A stretch of 64,000 nt of DNA from Paenibacillus sp. H1-7 (GCF_022354825.1 NZ_CP031168.1:7926501-7990500), one strand, 5' to 3'. Counted from the stretch's first letter, positions 24,908-34,429 are shown. Translations and numbers: made by a program. Notes: generated by a model from the sequence alone, not told the origin.

Positions 24908-26092
24908 TTACCGGAATGAATCCTTCACATCCACGGTTACGTGGTCATGGTTAGCCTCCGGCTTGCGGTACGTTGAATTCGCAATAAGCTTCTGCAGCTC
25001 GCGATCGTATTCGTTGCCGTCGAACGGCAAGCGCACTTTGCTTTCACGCAGGGACGATAGCACCATGCCGTTGATGAGCATGAGCGAGTTCAGCCCTTCC
25101 GCTGCGGGCACCATCGGCCGCCGCTTGTCGATAATCGCTTGCACGAAGTCATTCAAAATATGCTCATGGCCGGGCCCGGTAACATCAGCCCACGAAATCT
25201 CCGCTACGTCATGCTTAACCATACCGAAAGCCTGCTTGGCATGCTGGATATATTCGAGCGCGGACTCCTTGTTATGGTAAAGTGTCACTTTTTTATGCTC
25301 GTATACCAGCTTGCCGTATTCTCCTACGATTTCCAGCCGGTCCGTGCCTGGAGCTTCCGAGGTCGAAGCAATGAAGCTTCCCATCAAGCCGCCGTTGTAC
25401 TCGAGCATGGCGTGTACCTCGTCCTCGACCTCGATATCGTGGTACTTCCCGAAGGCAGCAGTCGATGTGATAGCCTGCGGGAGGCCGAACAGCCACCACA
25501 TCATATCGAGGTTGTGCGCGCACTGATTTAGCAGAACGCCGCCGCCCTCCCCTTTCCATGTGCCGCGCCAATTGCCTACGTTGAAGTACGCCTGCGGGCG
25601 GAACCAGTTCGTAGTAATCCAGGAGAACCGCATCAATCTCCCGAGCTTGCCGTCTTGTACCTGCTGCCGGATATACTGCCATTGAGGCAGCGTGCGCTGC
25701 TGATAAATGGCGGCGAACACCAGATCGGGCGCGAGCTTCTTCTGCTCTTCATAGACGGCATTCATACGCTCCGCATCGTTGACATGAGCAGCCACCGGCT
25801 TCTCCACGAGCACATGAATGTTCCGGCGCAGCGCCTCTACCGTCACCGTCGTATGCTGATAATGGGGCGTTGCTACGATCACTGCATCCAGATTGCCGGC
25901 ATCCAGCATAGCGATATAATCCGTGAACCCTTGTACTCCATATTCGGCGGCAAGCTTCTTAACTTTTTCTTCCTTTTGGCTCCATATCGAGACCACCTGA
26001 CAATGCTCCATGCGGGATAACTGTTCGAAATAAAGCTTCCCCATATTGCCCATCCCAATAATCCCGACATTCACCTTACCGTTTGCTCCCAT
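24908..26092 (-). CDS. Gfo/Idh/MocA-family oxidoreductase
   Basis: 394-residue NAD(P)-dependent sugar or inositol dehydrogenase-like protein. The Rossmann motif G-I-I-G-M-G-N-M-G lies near residue 10, and the family E-K-P-V-A (in H-V-L-V-E-K-P-V-A) holds the catalytic lysine. The C-terminal half carries G-G-G-V-L-L-N-Q-C-A-H-N-L-D-M-M-W-W. It is the last gene of a four-gene operon with an enolase-superfamily protein, a sugar isomerase and a 2-hydroxyacid dehydrogenase. It probably oxidises a sugar or sugar-acid intermediate; the compound is unknown. Confidence 0.85.
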   Translation of the reverse strand: MGANGKVNVGIIGMGNMGKLYFEQLSRMEHCQVVSIWSQKEEKVKKLAAEYGVQGFTDYIAMLDAGNLDAVIVATPHYQHTTVTVEALRRNIHVLVEKPVAAHVNDAERMNAVYEEQKKLAPDLVFAAIYQQRTLPQWQYIRQQVQDGKLGRLMRFSWITTNWFRPQAYFNVGNWRGTWKGEGGGVLLNQCAHNLDMMWWLFGLPQAITSTAAFGKYHDIEVEDEVHAMLEYNGGLMGSFIASTSEAPGTDRLEIVGEYGKLVYEHKKVTLYHNKESALEYIQHAKQAFGMVKHDVAEISWADVTGPGHEHILNDFVQAIIDKRRPMVPAAEGLNSLMLINGMVLSSLRESKVRLPFDGNEYDRELQKLIANSTYRKPEANHDHVTVDVKDSFR

Positions 26093-26116
26093 AGATTACA
26101 CCGCCTTTCCGCTTTT

Positions 26117-27514
26117 CTAGTAAGCTGCAGTGGGTTCCGGGAGAGGCCTTGCGATTTCATCGACCCGATAGCCGAATCCGTAACCGGACAGGCTGCCGAG
26201 CCGCACCTTGCCTTCTTGTCTCCGATACAATCCCGGATGAATGACAGCTTCATAATGAGAAGCCTCAGGGTAAAATTGCATCCCGTTCGTTTCCACTCCC
26301 ATAATTGTACCTGCATGATACGCCAACAGCAAATGAGGAATTTGCGCAAGCATCGGATTCGTTAAATCCTGAACCATCAGCGTCATGCCATGCGCCTTGG
26401 CCCAGCATAAGCTAAGCAATGCTCCCGTCTGCGTCTTGCACGTCTTGAGCGCCACGCCGGTCCACCCGAGCTCGCGCCCCAGCTTCACCAGCTCCCAGTC
26501 GTGCGCGCTTTCGTCCATGAACAGCGGTTTTCTGGCGCTGACACTGCGGACGTCGAGCTGATGCTCCTCCAGCTCATAGGGGAAGGGCTGCTCGATATAC
26601 AAGATCGCTTTATAAATTTCCGGATGCTCATGCATTAACCGGTCCAAAATTTCGTTCACGTAATCGCAATCGGTGACCTGGCAATTAAAATCCGCCGTCA
26701 GCCATACGACCTGTCCCGCCAACGCTATATCGCCGACCTGAACGAGTCTAGTATAATCCCAGGCCGCATCGTTGCCTGTCAGCTTGACCTTCAGGCATTT
26801 CAAGCCGTCCCGCTCGATCCAATCCTCTAGCGTATAAGGATACCCGTCATCCTTCTCCTCACCTGTCAATTCATGCCGGTACAGCAAATCTTTGCCGCCG
26901 ACCAAATGCCAGGCTACCAGCTCGTTTTGAGCAGGGATGCTGAAAAAGTCTTGCGGGTACAAGCCTTCGAAGCTTACGGACGACCCCGCTGCAGGCTCCA
27001 AATAGGCCGACAAATCGTCGTTCATATAGTTGCCGTTGTAAGTCTCGTAAATGTTAACCCGATTCGTGTGCCCATAAGCATCATGAAGCGCAATGTCAAA
27101 GAGGGAGAAGCAGACGAGCGCCGCCAAATACGGCACAGGCTCAGACAGGCCGGAGATGGCGTTAAAGGAATCGACCACTCGGGACAGCCGCTCCTTCTGA
27201 TACCGCGAACCTAGCTCGAACGGATGGCCTTGCTCCTTCCATTGGGACAAATCATCGGCGATGAGCCGGCATATCGCCTTCAGCGCATGCTCGCGTACTT
27301 CATAGCCAAGGGAACTCGGCCATACCCACTGCACGCTTAAAGGAGTCTCCCCCCAGCCTTCGCCGCGCTCGCCGCGCCGATTTTCCGTCTGGATGCGCAC
27401 TCTTGCGCAGGTTACCGTAGTGAGCACCTCGGCTCCGAATTTCAAAGGAACACGGGTTTGCACAGGCAGCTCATACAGCTGCAGTCCGGTAATCGCTATA
27501 TCGTACGGCTTCAC
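26117..27514 (-). CDS. Enolase-superfamily (mandelate racemase/muconate-lactonizing-like) enzyme
   Basis: 465-residue protein. The C-terminal barrel shows the K-x-K acid/base motif (L-K-V-K-L, about 233), metal ligands in T-A-D-F-N, Y-I-E-Q-P and F-M-D-E-S, and a lysine pair in A-L-K-T-C-K-T-Q-T-G. This fits acid-sugar dehydratases or racemases of the MLE-like subgroup, though at 465 residues it is longer than most. The start is GTG at 27514 after GGGAGGGG, overlapping the isomerase stop by 4 bases. Its substrate is likely a sugar acid, from its cluster; the exact one cannot be named. Confidence 0.78.
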   Translation of the reverse strand: MKPYDIAITGLQLYELPVQTRVPLKFGAEVLTTVTCARVRIQTENRRGERGEGWGETPLSVQWVWPSSLGYEVREHALKAICRLIADDLSQWKEQGHPFELGSRYQKERLSRVVDSFNAISGLSEPVPYLAALVCFSLFDIALHDAYGHTNRVNIYETYNGNYMNDDLSAYLEPAAGSSVSFEGLYPQDFFSIPAQNELVAWHLVGGKDLLYRHELTGEEKDDGYPYTLEDWIERDGLKCLKVKLTGNDAAWDYTRLVQVGDIALAGQVVWLTADFNCQVTDCDYVNEILDRLMHEHPEIYKAILYIEQPFPYELEEHQLDVRSVSARKPLFMDESAHDWELVKLGRELGWTGVALKTCKTQTGALLSLCWAKAHGMTLMVQDLTNPMLAQIPHLLLAYHAGTIMGVETNGMQFYPEASHYEAVIHPGLYRRQEGKVRLGSLSGYGFGYRVDEIARPLPEPTAAY

Positions 27515-28362
27515 GCTGTCCCCTCCCCCGTCTCTTGCATCGCTTTCTTAATGTAGGCCACCTCTTCCTGCAGTGCAGGGATGAGGAGATCCAGGTTATT
27601 GCTATGGTAAAACGGCTGGAAGTTGAGCACGCCTTGAAACTTCGCTTCGTGCAGCGTCTTCGCAATGACATGCCAATTCGTCACACCGTCCTGGCAGGGC
27701 GTCCATTGCTTGCTCCAGCCTTTGTTCGGAGCCGCTTTGTCCTCGGAATTGAACACGTACCGGGCATCCTTCATTCCCATTCCGGCCAAATTGGCCCCTA
27801 GTGTAGAGATCGCCCTTTTCCAATTATCGGTCCCTTCATGGAACTGGTTGCCCGGGTCCAGCATGATGCCGACATGCTCTGCAGGCAATCCATCGACTAG
27901 TGTTAAAGCGGCATATGCATGGTGAATGAGCATCCGTTCGCCATGGTGAACCTGGTAAACCGCCTTCAGGTTGTACTTGGCGCACAGCTCCGCCATTTGC
28001 TGCATCGAGGCGCGCGCTTGCTCCATCTGGGCGAATAACGGTTCACGCTCATCATACGAGAAGTATGACATACGGAAGCCGCGGATGCCGATATCGGACA
28101 TCACCTTCAAAGGTGTATCGTCTTGAGCAAGCATTTCGGGCGAAAACCCCGTCGTCGCGAACTCCACCTTCATATGATTGCGCTGCATCGCCTGCACGAA
28201 CGCCGGCGCTTCTTCAGCAAATCGCTCCGGAGTAACCCAATACCCGTCGCGCACAACCAAATCGACCGCATCGAAGCCGCTGGCCTGGGCCACCTCAGCC
28301 AGCCGATGCACATCCAAGCTTTGGAAAAACTTCGGGAATAACGTGTACAGCATCGTATTCAT
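27511..28362 (-). CDS. Sugar phosphate isomerase/epimerase (TIM barrel, AP-endonuclease-2 fold)
   Basis: 283-residue TIM-barrel protein with family blocks G-F-D-A-V-D-L-V-V-R-D-G near residue 30, K-A-V-Y-Q-V-H-H-G-E, and G-I-M-L-D-P-G-N-Q-F-H-E-G that includes likely metal ligands. It lies between the hydroxyacid dehydrogenase gene (18 bases upstream) and the enolase-superfamily gene (4-base overlap). Such proteins interconvert keto- and aldo-sugars or act in inositol breakdown. Substrate unknown. Confidence 0.8.
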   Translation of the reverse strand: MNTMLYTLFPKFFQSLDVHRLAEVAQASGFDAVDLVVRDGYWVTPERFAEEAPAFVQAMQRNHMKVEFATTGFSPEMLAQDDTPLKVMSDIGIRGFRMSYFSYDEREPLFAQMEQARASMQQMAELCAKYNLKAVYQVHHGERMLIHHAYAALTLVDGLPAEHVGIMLDPGNQFHEGTDNWKRAISTLGANLAGMGMKDARYVFNSEDKAAPNKGWSKQWTPCQDGVTNWHVIAKTLHEAKFQGVLNFQPFYHSNNLDLLIPALQEEVAYIKKAMQETGEGTA

Positions 28363-28380
28363 CTATTTCCCCTCCAACGG

Positions 28381-29364
28381 CTATGCCAAGCGGTCCAGCA
28401 TTTCCCAAGTGACGACCATTTTCGGCTTGGAGCCGTTCAAATAGGCTTTCACATCTTCAACGACTTGGTTACCGATATGGTAGCTTTGTCCTCCCGCCAA
28501 GTGGGAAGTATAAATGCAGTTAGGCAGGTTGCGGATCGGGTTGCTCATCTCTGCAGGTTCCGGATCGGACACGTCAAGAAACGCAAACAGGCGTCCTTTC
28601 TCCAGCTCGGCGATCAACGCCTTCTCATCGATGCAGCCTCCGCGGGAGGAATTGATAAATACGGCGTCGTCCTTCATCGCCTGGAATTCCTTCGCGCCCA
28701 TCATGTGGCGGGTGCTGTCCGTCATCGGCGTGTGCATGGTGATAGCGTCGCATTCCTTACACAGCTCGAGTAGTGTATCAACCTTCGTTGCGCCGAGCTC
28801 CGCTGCGGCTTCATGCGTTAAATACGGATCATAGATCAGCACTCTCGGCCCGAACGGGCGTACCAGCTGCAGGAAATACCGTCCTACCTGGGAGGCGCCG
28901 ATGATACCGACAGTCGCGGCAGCCAAATACAACTTATTAGGGACCGGTTGTCTGAATTCGGTCTGGTTCGATTGAGCATTTGGAATGATGCGGCGGAGGC
29001 CTATGATCATTTCGCCGAGCACCATTTCGGCAACGGTTCTTCCGATAGCAGGAGCGCAGGATGCGATCATCAGATCTCTGCCGTGCAGCTCGTCGGTGAA
29101 AAAGGCTTTGACCGATCCGGCGGCATGCTCCCACAGCTTGAGAGAAGGACATGCATCCAAGATCGTTTTCGAGGGCTTAGGCGTTCTCCACGAGCCGATC
29201 GACACTTCGCAATCTGTTAAAAATGCCGCCGCTTCGTCATCGTTGAATTGTGCTTCCGTCGGGTTCCAAGCTACTTGCGCCATCGATTCGAGCTCACTGC
29301 GGCTAGCTTCGGAAAATATAGCATTTTGCATACTTACAGGCATTAGGACTCCTATTTTAACCAT
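28381..29364 (-). CDS. D-2-hydroxyacid dehydrogenase (NAD-binding)
   Basis: 327-residue dehydrogenase of the D-isomer-specific family. The dinucleotide-binding block is T-V-G-I-I-G-A-S-Q-V-G-R-Y (about 153-165); catalytic residues lie in N-S-S-R-G-G-C-I-D (Arg) and a final T-S-H-L-A-G-G (His). Family members reduce 2-keto acids or act on phosphoglycerate-like compounds. It is the first gene of the four-gene operon, divergent from the AraC regulator. GGAGAGG precedes the ATG. Confidence 0.85.
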   Translation of the reverse strand: MVKIGVLMPVSMQNAIFSEASRSELESMAQVAWNPTEAQFNDDEAAAFLTDCEVSIGSWRTPKPSKTILDACPSLKLWEHAAGSVKAFFTDELHGRDLMIASCAPAIGRTVAEMVLGEMIIGLRRIIPNAQSNQTEFRQPVPNKLYLAAATVGIIGASQVGRYFLQLVRPFGPRVLIYDPYLTHEAAAELGATKVDTLLELCKECDAITMHTPMTDSTRHMMGAKEFQAMKDDAVFINSSRGGCIDEKALIAELEKGRLFAFLDVSDPEPAEMSNPIRNLPNCIYTSHLAGGQSYHIGNQVVEDVKAYLNGSKPKMVVTWEMLDRLA

Positions 29365-29516
29365 GAATTACTCACGCCTCTCCGTCATTATTTTTACAAA
29401 GCAACTATAACACCCCGCCACGTGGGGACGAATGGCAAAATCGAAGCAATACTTGTCGTTTTGTGTGATCATTGGTATGGTATGGATATGACCATAAGAT
29501 AGAAGGAGGCGCGGCG

Positions 29517-30269
29517 ATGAACCCGAATCTGCTCATCTTGTTTAAAGGCGAACGACACGACTACGGGAAAGTGAACATGCACGCGCACAAGTTTTGGCAG
29601 CTGGAAATTGTCACGCGACATCATGTTGCTTATACGATGCTAAATGAAGAGCGCCAGCTCCTGAGCGCCGGAGATATGCTGTTGATCCCTCCCGGTCTGG
29701 AGCACGAGTTCGTTTACGAGCCTCCCGGAGCCGCATGGATTACGCTGAAGTTCGAGCGCAGTCCAGCCGATTGCTTACAGAGGGAAGTCACCCTGCGAAA
29801 ATCGCTGTTTACCGAAAAGTTCACGGCGTCGCTCCTCGCTATGGTTACAGGCACTATTTTGCGGCCCTATGAAAAAAGGTTCGTAGAGGGGATGCTCGAA
29901 GCTTTATTTATGTATCTCGAATCGGAAGAGGCGGACCAGACGGAGGATGCCCCTAGCCAGCTGATACGGACCGTTACGGATATGGTGCGAGAACGGAACG
30001 GCAAGCCTATCAGTGTGGATGAGATTGCACAGGAGTTGTCTTACACGCGAAGCCATATATCGAAGCTGTTCCGGCAGCTGACCGGGGAGAGCTTGAAGTC
30101 GTTCATCGACCGGATCCGGCTGGATAAAGCGAAGGAAATGCTAAGGTACAGCGAGTTCAATATTTCTTATATCACGGAGGAATTGGGGTTTAAGGATATT
30201 TTTACGTTTTCGCGGTTTTTCAAGCGGATGACGGGAGCGAATCCGAGGCAATACCGTTCCGGGAAATAA
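29517..30269 (+). CDS. AraC-family transcriptional regulator with cupin sensor
   Basis: 250-residue regulator with an N-terminal cupin (L-L-S-A-G-D-M-L-L-I-P-P-G-L-E-H) and a C-terminal double helix-turn-helix (about 148-248) ending F-K-D-I-F-T-F-S-R-F-F-K-R-M-T-G-A-N-P-R-Q-Y-R. The ATG at 29517 has AGAAGGAGG at good spacing; the open frame to 29472 does not. It is divergent from the four-gene sugar-acid operon and probably activates it on sensing the sugar. Confidence 0.88.
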   Translation: MNPNLLILFKGERHDYGKVNMHAHKFWQLEIVTRHHVAYTMLNEERQLLSAGDMLLIPPGLEHEFVYEPPGAAWITLKFERSPADCLQREVTLRKSLFTEKFTASLLAMVTGTILRPYEKRFVEGMLEALFMYLESEEADQTEDAPSQLIRTVTDMVRERNGKPISVDEIAQELSYTRSHISKLFRQLTGESLKSFIDRIRLDKAKEMLRYSEFNISYITEELGFKDIFTFSRFFKRMTGANPRQYRSGK

Positions 30270-30289
30270 AAAGCCGGCAAATGCAAAAA

Positions 30290-30325
30290 AACAGCGATAC
30301 AAGAATGGCTTCTTGCAGCGCTGTT
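30290..30325. terminator. Convergent terminator after the AraC regulator gene
   Basis: AACAGCG (30290-30296) pairs with CGCTGTT (30319-30325) around an inner CAAGAA/TTCTTG stem; T-rich tails follow on the plus strand. Confidence 0.8.
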
Positions 30326-30346
30326 TTCTTTTGTTCAATCTGAAGC

Positions 30347-31711
30347 TTATACCGCGTTCAATTCCATTTGATCCTCTTCGTCGCGGTTGAACGATTCACG
30401 GTCGAACTCGCCTTCCGAGTTTGCGACAAGCAAGGAGCAGACGGTAGTTCCTGTTGCATTCACCGCTGTACGACCCATATCCACCACGGCATCGATGGCA
30501 AGAACAAGACCCAAGCCTTCGACCGGCAAGCCAAGAGCCGTCAATACAACCGTTGTCGAGATAGCGGCAGGTCCAGGTACCCCTGCAACACCGATCGAGG
30601 AAATCATGCTTACGATAACGATCAAAATATATTCGGAAATACCCATTGGCACGTTATATACGCGAGCTACGAAAATCGCTACGATGGCCGGCCATACGCC
30701 GCCGCACCCGTTCATGTTCATCGTTGCGCCAAGAGGAGCTACGAAGCTGGCGATACGCGGAGATACGCGCAATCGTTTGGTAATAACCTCAAGGTTAACC
30801 GGCAGCGTTACATAGCTGCTGCGTGTTGTAAAAGCAACGGCGATAGTCGGATATGCTTTGCGGAAAAACTTGATCGGATTGACTTTCGCCACGAAGGTGA
30901 CCAATCCGCCGAACGTAATAATGAAGTGCAGCAGCAAAGCTACATAAGTCGCAATAATAACTTTCACGAGCGGAGCCAACGTTTCCAAACCGTATTTGGC
31001 AGCCATAGCACCGATCAGGGCATATACACCGTATGGAGTCAAACGGATAATGTATTTCGTTACTTGGTGCATAATTTGAGCAAACGATTCAACGAAGTTC
31101 TTGACAGGCTGAACCACTTCAGGCTTCTTCGATCCGACCTGTACCATAGCGATACCCACGAAAATTGCAAACAGCAGAACAGGTACGACTTTGCCTGCAG
31201 CCATATCGCTGATAGGGTTCGAAGGAACAAGATCCAAAATAACTTGCGAGAAAGTCGGGATTTCACGAGGCTTGAATGTCTTAGGAACCTCTTGTGCGAT
31301 ACCTGCTCCCGGGTCAAACGCCAAAGCCACCAGCAAACCGATCAATGCGGCAATCCCTGTCGTAATGAAGAACAAGGAAATCGTTTTGACACCGATCTTG
31401 CGCAAATGGCCAAGACTGGAGATCGAGGTGATACTGTTAATGACAAGAACTACGACCAGCGGCATAACAAGCATCTTGACCAGGTTGACGTAAATCGTAC
31501 CGATCGTGCTGACGCTTACTGCACTAATCTTATAAGTATTGAAGAAAATTCCGGCTACAAGCCCGAGACCCAGAGCGAGAAGGACGCGTGTGCCGAAGCC
31601 TACCCGTTTCTTAGCCAAGAAGAATAATAAACCGATAATTACTAAAGAAATAAGCAAGCTTATCCAGTTAGTCTGAAAAGCTACAATCAAGTTGTTATTC
31701 AAGCTACCCAT
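30347..31711 (-). CDS. Dicarboxylate/amino-acid:cation symporter (GltP/TcyP type)
   Basis: 454-residue secondary transporter with about eight or nine helices plus re-entrant loops. Family signatures are G-A-T-M-N-M-N-G-C near residue 330, G-V-P-G-P-A-A-I-S (HP2 region), and D-M-G-R-T-A-V-N-A-T-G, which holds the substrate-contacting aspartate and asparagine. The last motif resembles the L-cystine symporter TcyP more than DctA, but the substrate remains open. The gene is monocistronic. The 31712-32106 gap upstream is AT-rich and holds only its promoter region. Confidence 0.8.
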   Translation of the reverse strand: MGSLNNNLIVAFQTNWISLLISLVIIGLLFFLAKKRVGFGTRVLLALGLGLVAGIFFNTYKISAVSVSTIGTIYVNLVKMLVMPLVVVLVINSITSISSLGHLRKIGVKTISLFFITTGIAALIGLLVALAFDPGAGIAQEVPKTFKPREIPTFSQVILDLVPSNPISDMAAGKVVPVLLFAIFVGIAMVQVGSKKPEVVQPVKNFVESFAQIMHQVTKYIIRLTPYGVYALIGAMAAKYGLETLAPLVKVIIATYVALLLHFIITFGGLVTFVAKVNPIKFFRKAYPTIAVAFTTRSSYVTLPVNLEVITKRLRVSPRIASFVAPLGATMNMNGCGGVWPAIVAIFVARVYNVPMGISEYILIVIVSMISSIGVAGVPGPAAISTTVVLTALGLPVEGLGLVLAIDAVVDMGRTAVNATGTTVCSLLVANSEGEFDRESFNRDEEDQMELNAV

Positions 31712-32106
31712 CCCCTTTATACCCTACTTATTTAGTAGGATTTATGCGCTACAAGAATAATACTGCCATCACTGAAAGCTGTCAAGAATATTTTTTGAGC
31801 GAAAAGACATGCATTTTTAAGGAAAATAGGCACTTTTGAACCATATTCTACCCAAATCTCTTCATCCTATTATCATTGTTACGTCGATACAGCGATTTAA
31901 GAACTTAGGGTACAAAGTTTCCTAAGCAACGTTAATTCATGCCCAAAGGGACTATCGCATCAAGGCGGCGTGAAGTGTCTGGCGGTGAGGAGGGAAGGGG
32001 GAGGGGCAGCTTCATTGCCGTGTGCGGCTTCTGCCCCAATATGATTGCGGACAATAGAAATCGGTATGTTACGTTATATTACACAATTAAGATGACGCGA
32101 CCGTGC

Positions 32107-32973
32107 TCAATCTGCCGGCGACACGGACGGCGGAGCCTTGCGCTCCATAAGCCGATTGATCTTCGCCTCCGTAGACGAATCGGGGACCGGCGTGTAGACG
32201 CTGCACCGCAGATCCGATTCTCCCTGCACCTGCAGCGATGTCAGGTGAAACAGCATTTTGCCCGCCTTGGCATGGCGGAATTCGATCAGTACCTCCGGCG
32301 CGGAGCTTACCCTGCTTTGCTCCCATAAAGGCTGGAAATCCGGATGATGCTCCCTCATTTCCCCAAGAAATTGCTCGTACCACTCGTCTTCGACATATTG
32401 ACCATAGTACGCGCGGAATATGGAAAGAAAGCCGCTGACGAAATGCTCCCAGTTGACCGCCAGGCTGCGGAATTCTTTGCGGGTGAACAGCAGGCGGATC
32501 ATATTCCGCTGCTCGTGCGGCAGCTGCTCGAAGTCGAGAAACACATGGGAGGCCGCCTGATTCCAGCCGACGATGTGGCATCTCCGGTCTGAGATAATCG
32601 TCGGGCAATTCCGCAGCTCCTGCAGGATCGTCCGTAAAGACGGGCTGATTTCCGGCTGCTCCTCTTTCAGTACCGTCATTCCGGCTCCCGTCTCCAGAGC
32701 GAGGGAGAATAAATATTTGCGCTCGTCCGAGGTCAGCTTCAAAGCGGCGGCTACGCAGTCCAGCACCGAGGAGGATGCCCGGATATCTCTCCCCTGCTCG
32801 AGCCATGCGTACCAGGTCGGGCTCACTCCCGCGAGCTGGGCGACCTCCTCTCTGCGCAGGCCCGGCGTTCTTCTCCGTCCTCCAGCCGGGAGTCCGGCGG
32901 CCTCCGGGGACACCTTGGCCCGCTGCGCTTTCAAAAAAGCGGACAATGCCTGCAGTCTTGTCTGTTGATTCAT
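32107..32973 (-). CDS. Helix-turn-helix regulator with MmyB-like ligand domain
   Basis: 288-residue regulator: N-terminal XRE helix-turn-helix (about 35-90) with L-R-R-E-E-V-A-Q-L-A-G-V-S-P-T-W-Y-A-W-L-E-Q-G-R-D, then the MmyB-like domain (about 100-265) with V-G-W-N-Q-A-A-S-H-V-F. MmyB-type domains resemble PAS folds and are proposed to bind fatty acids. It is divergent from fabF. The ATG at 32973 is 8 bases after GGGG; an in-frame ATG at 32979 is too close to it. Confidence 0.82.
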   Translation of the reverse strand: MNQQTRLQALSAFLKAQRAKVSPEAAGLPAGGRRRTPGLRREEVAQLAGVSPTWYAWLEQGRDIRASSSVLDCVAAALKLTSDERKYLFSLALETGAGMTVLKEEQPEISPSLRTILQELRNCPTIISDRRCHIVGWNQAASHVFLDFEQLPHEQRNMIRLLFTRKEFRSLAVNWEHFVSGFLSIFRAYYGQYVEDEWYEQFLGEMREHHPDFQPLWEQSRVSSAPEVLIEFRHAKAGKMLFHLTSLQVQGESDLRCSVYTPVPDSSTEAKINRLMERKAPPSVSPAD

Positions 32974-33032
32974 GCTCATATCCCCTTATCTGCCTATATC
33001 ATGGTACTGATTATACTATGATAAACACCAAC

Positions 33033-33061
33033 TTGTAATAGGATATCCACTGTGCCATAAT
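33033..33061 (+). promoter_or_regulatory. Sigma-A promoter of the fabF-like gene
   Basis: -35 TTGTAA (33033-33038) and -10 CATAAT (33056-33061) are separated by exactly 17 bases. The predicted start site falls just before the FapR box. Confidence 0.6.
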
Positions 33062-33066
33062 AATTT

Positions 33067-33084
33067 TTAGTACCAGGTCCTAAA
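33067..33084 (+). promoter_or_regulatory. FapR-type operator
   Basis: TTAGTACCAGGTCCTAAA matches the B. subtilis FapR operator TTAGTACCTAGTCTTAAT at 14 of 18 positions and is nearly palindromic (TTAGTACC with GGTCCTAA). Its place over the predicted transcript start fits repression relieved by malonyl-CoA. Confidence 0.75.
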
Positions 33085-33114
33085 CATTTCTATTGGGAAG
33101 GAAGGGATTGTACG

Positions 33115-34353
33115 ATGGAAAGAGCAGTGATTACCGGACTGGGGATCATCTCCCCTCTGGGCAATGATGTAGAACGGTTTTGGAGCGGTTTGGCAGGAGG
33201 GCAATCCGGCATTTCCCTCATCGATACGATAGATACGTCGGGCTATAAAGCGAAAATTGCGGGGCTCGTCCGCGATTTTGACGCCGATGCCCGCTTCGGC
33301 CGCAAGGAGGCGCGCCGGATGGACCGGTTTTGCCAATTCGCCTTGGCCGCGGCCGAGCAGGCGGTGGAAGACTCCGGACTCGTGATGGAGAACATCGACA
33401 AAGAGCGGATGGGAGTCTACGTCGGCTCCGGCATCGGGGGCATCCAGACCTTGCTGGAGCAGGACCGCGTGCTGAAGGAGCGCGGCCCGGACCGGGTCAG
33501 CCCCTTCCTCGTGCCGATGATGATATCGAACATGGCTGCAGCTATGATCAGCATGAAGTTCGGCGCAACCGGACCGACCTTGTCGCCGGTGACCGCCTGC
33601 TCCATCGGCAATACCGCCATCGGCGAAGCGATGCGGCTGATTCGTCTCGGCATCGCGGACGTCGTACTGGCCGGCGGCTCGGAAGCGGCGGTCACCGACA
33701 TCTCGCTGGCGAGCTTCGGCAATGCCACCGCCCTGTCGACGCGCAATGAGGAGCCCGCGAGAGCGAGCCGCCCGTTTGACGCCGAGCGCGACGGGTTCGT
33801 TATGGCCGAGGGATCCGGCATTGTGGTGATCGAATCGCTGAGCCACGCGATGCGCCGCAATGCTAGGATCTATGCCGAGGTGATAGGATACGGGGCAAGC
33901 TCCGATGCTTACCACATCGTAGCAACCCATCCGGAAGGAGCCGGAGCTTACTTGGCAATGAAAGCGGCCCTCGCCGAAGCGGGCATCCAGCCCGAGGACG
34001 TAGATGTGATCAGCGCTCATGCGACAAGCACCGAGGCGGGCGACAAGTCGGAGACGCTCGCGATCAAGAAATTGTTCGGCGAGCTGGCCTGTCGCATTCC
34101 CGTTACGGCCAACAAGTCGATGACCGGCCACATGCTTGGCGCCGCCGGCGGCGCGGAAGCTATCGCCTTGGTGAAAAGCTTGCAGGAAGGCTTGATCCCT
34201 CCTACGATCAATCTCGAACATTCGGATCCAGTCTGCGATCTGGACTATGTGCCCAATCAAGCGCGGCGTGCCGATATGACGATAGGCATATCCAACTCGT
34301 TCGGCTTCGGGGGACACAATGCGGTTATCGTTCTTAGGAAATTTCAGGATTAA
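33115..34353 (+). CDS. fabF: Beta-ketoacyl-ACP synthase II
   Basis: 412-residue condensing enzyme of fatty-acid elongation. The Cys-His-His triad is in place: Cys162 (V-T-A-C-S-I-G-N), His302 (S-A-H-A-T-S-T-E) and His339 (S-M-T-G-H-M-L-G-A-A-G-G), with Lys334. Two motifs depart from the commonest form: HGTST reads HATST, and the residues after the nucleophile are S-I-G-N. A FapR box lies 31 bases upstream. No acyl carrier or FabH gene is adjacent, so it may be a paralogue for special acyl chains. Confidence 0.9.
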   Translation: MERAVITGLGIISPLGNDVERFWSGLAGGQSGISLIDTIDTSGYKAKIAGLVRDFDADARFGRKEARRMDRFCQFALAAAEQAVEDSGLVMENIDKERMGVYVGSGIGGIQTLLEQDRVLKERGPDRVSPFLVPMMISNMAAAMISMKFGATGPTLSPVTACSIGNTAIGEAMRLIRLGIADVVLAGGSEAAVTDISLASFGNATALSTRNEEPARASRPFDAERDGFVMAEGSGIVVIESLSHAMRRNARIYAEVIGYGASSDAYHIVATHPEGAGAYLAMKAALAEAGIQPEDVDVISAHATSTEAGDKSETLAIKKLFGELACRIPVTANKSMTGHMLGAAGGAEAIALVKSLQEGLIPPTINLEHSDPVCDLDYVPNQARRADMTIGISNSFGFGGHNAVIVLRKFQD

Positions 34354-34429
34354 ACCGGCTTCAGTCAGGAAACACTAGCTTTAGATAAGGCAGCCGCCGG
34401 TTAGGTATTCTCTTTCATGAACATCAGCA

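Noticed and set aside
31939..32328. Plus-strand frame of 129 codons between the symporter and MmyB-type genes
   Set aside because: It runs antisense into the regulator gene, has no ribosome site and is Arg-rich like other shadows.
33002..33075. TGGTACT and AGTACCA as one long-range inverted repeat
   Set aside because: The right half is part of the FapR box, which explains it better; the left half alone is too short to call.
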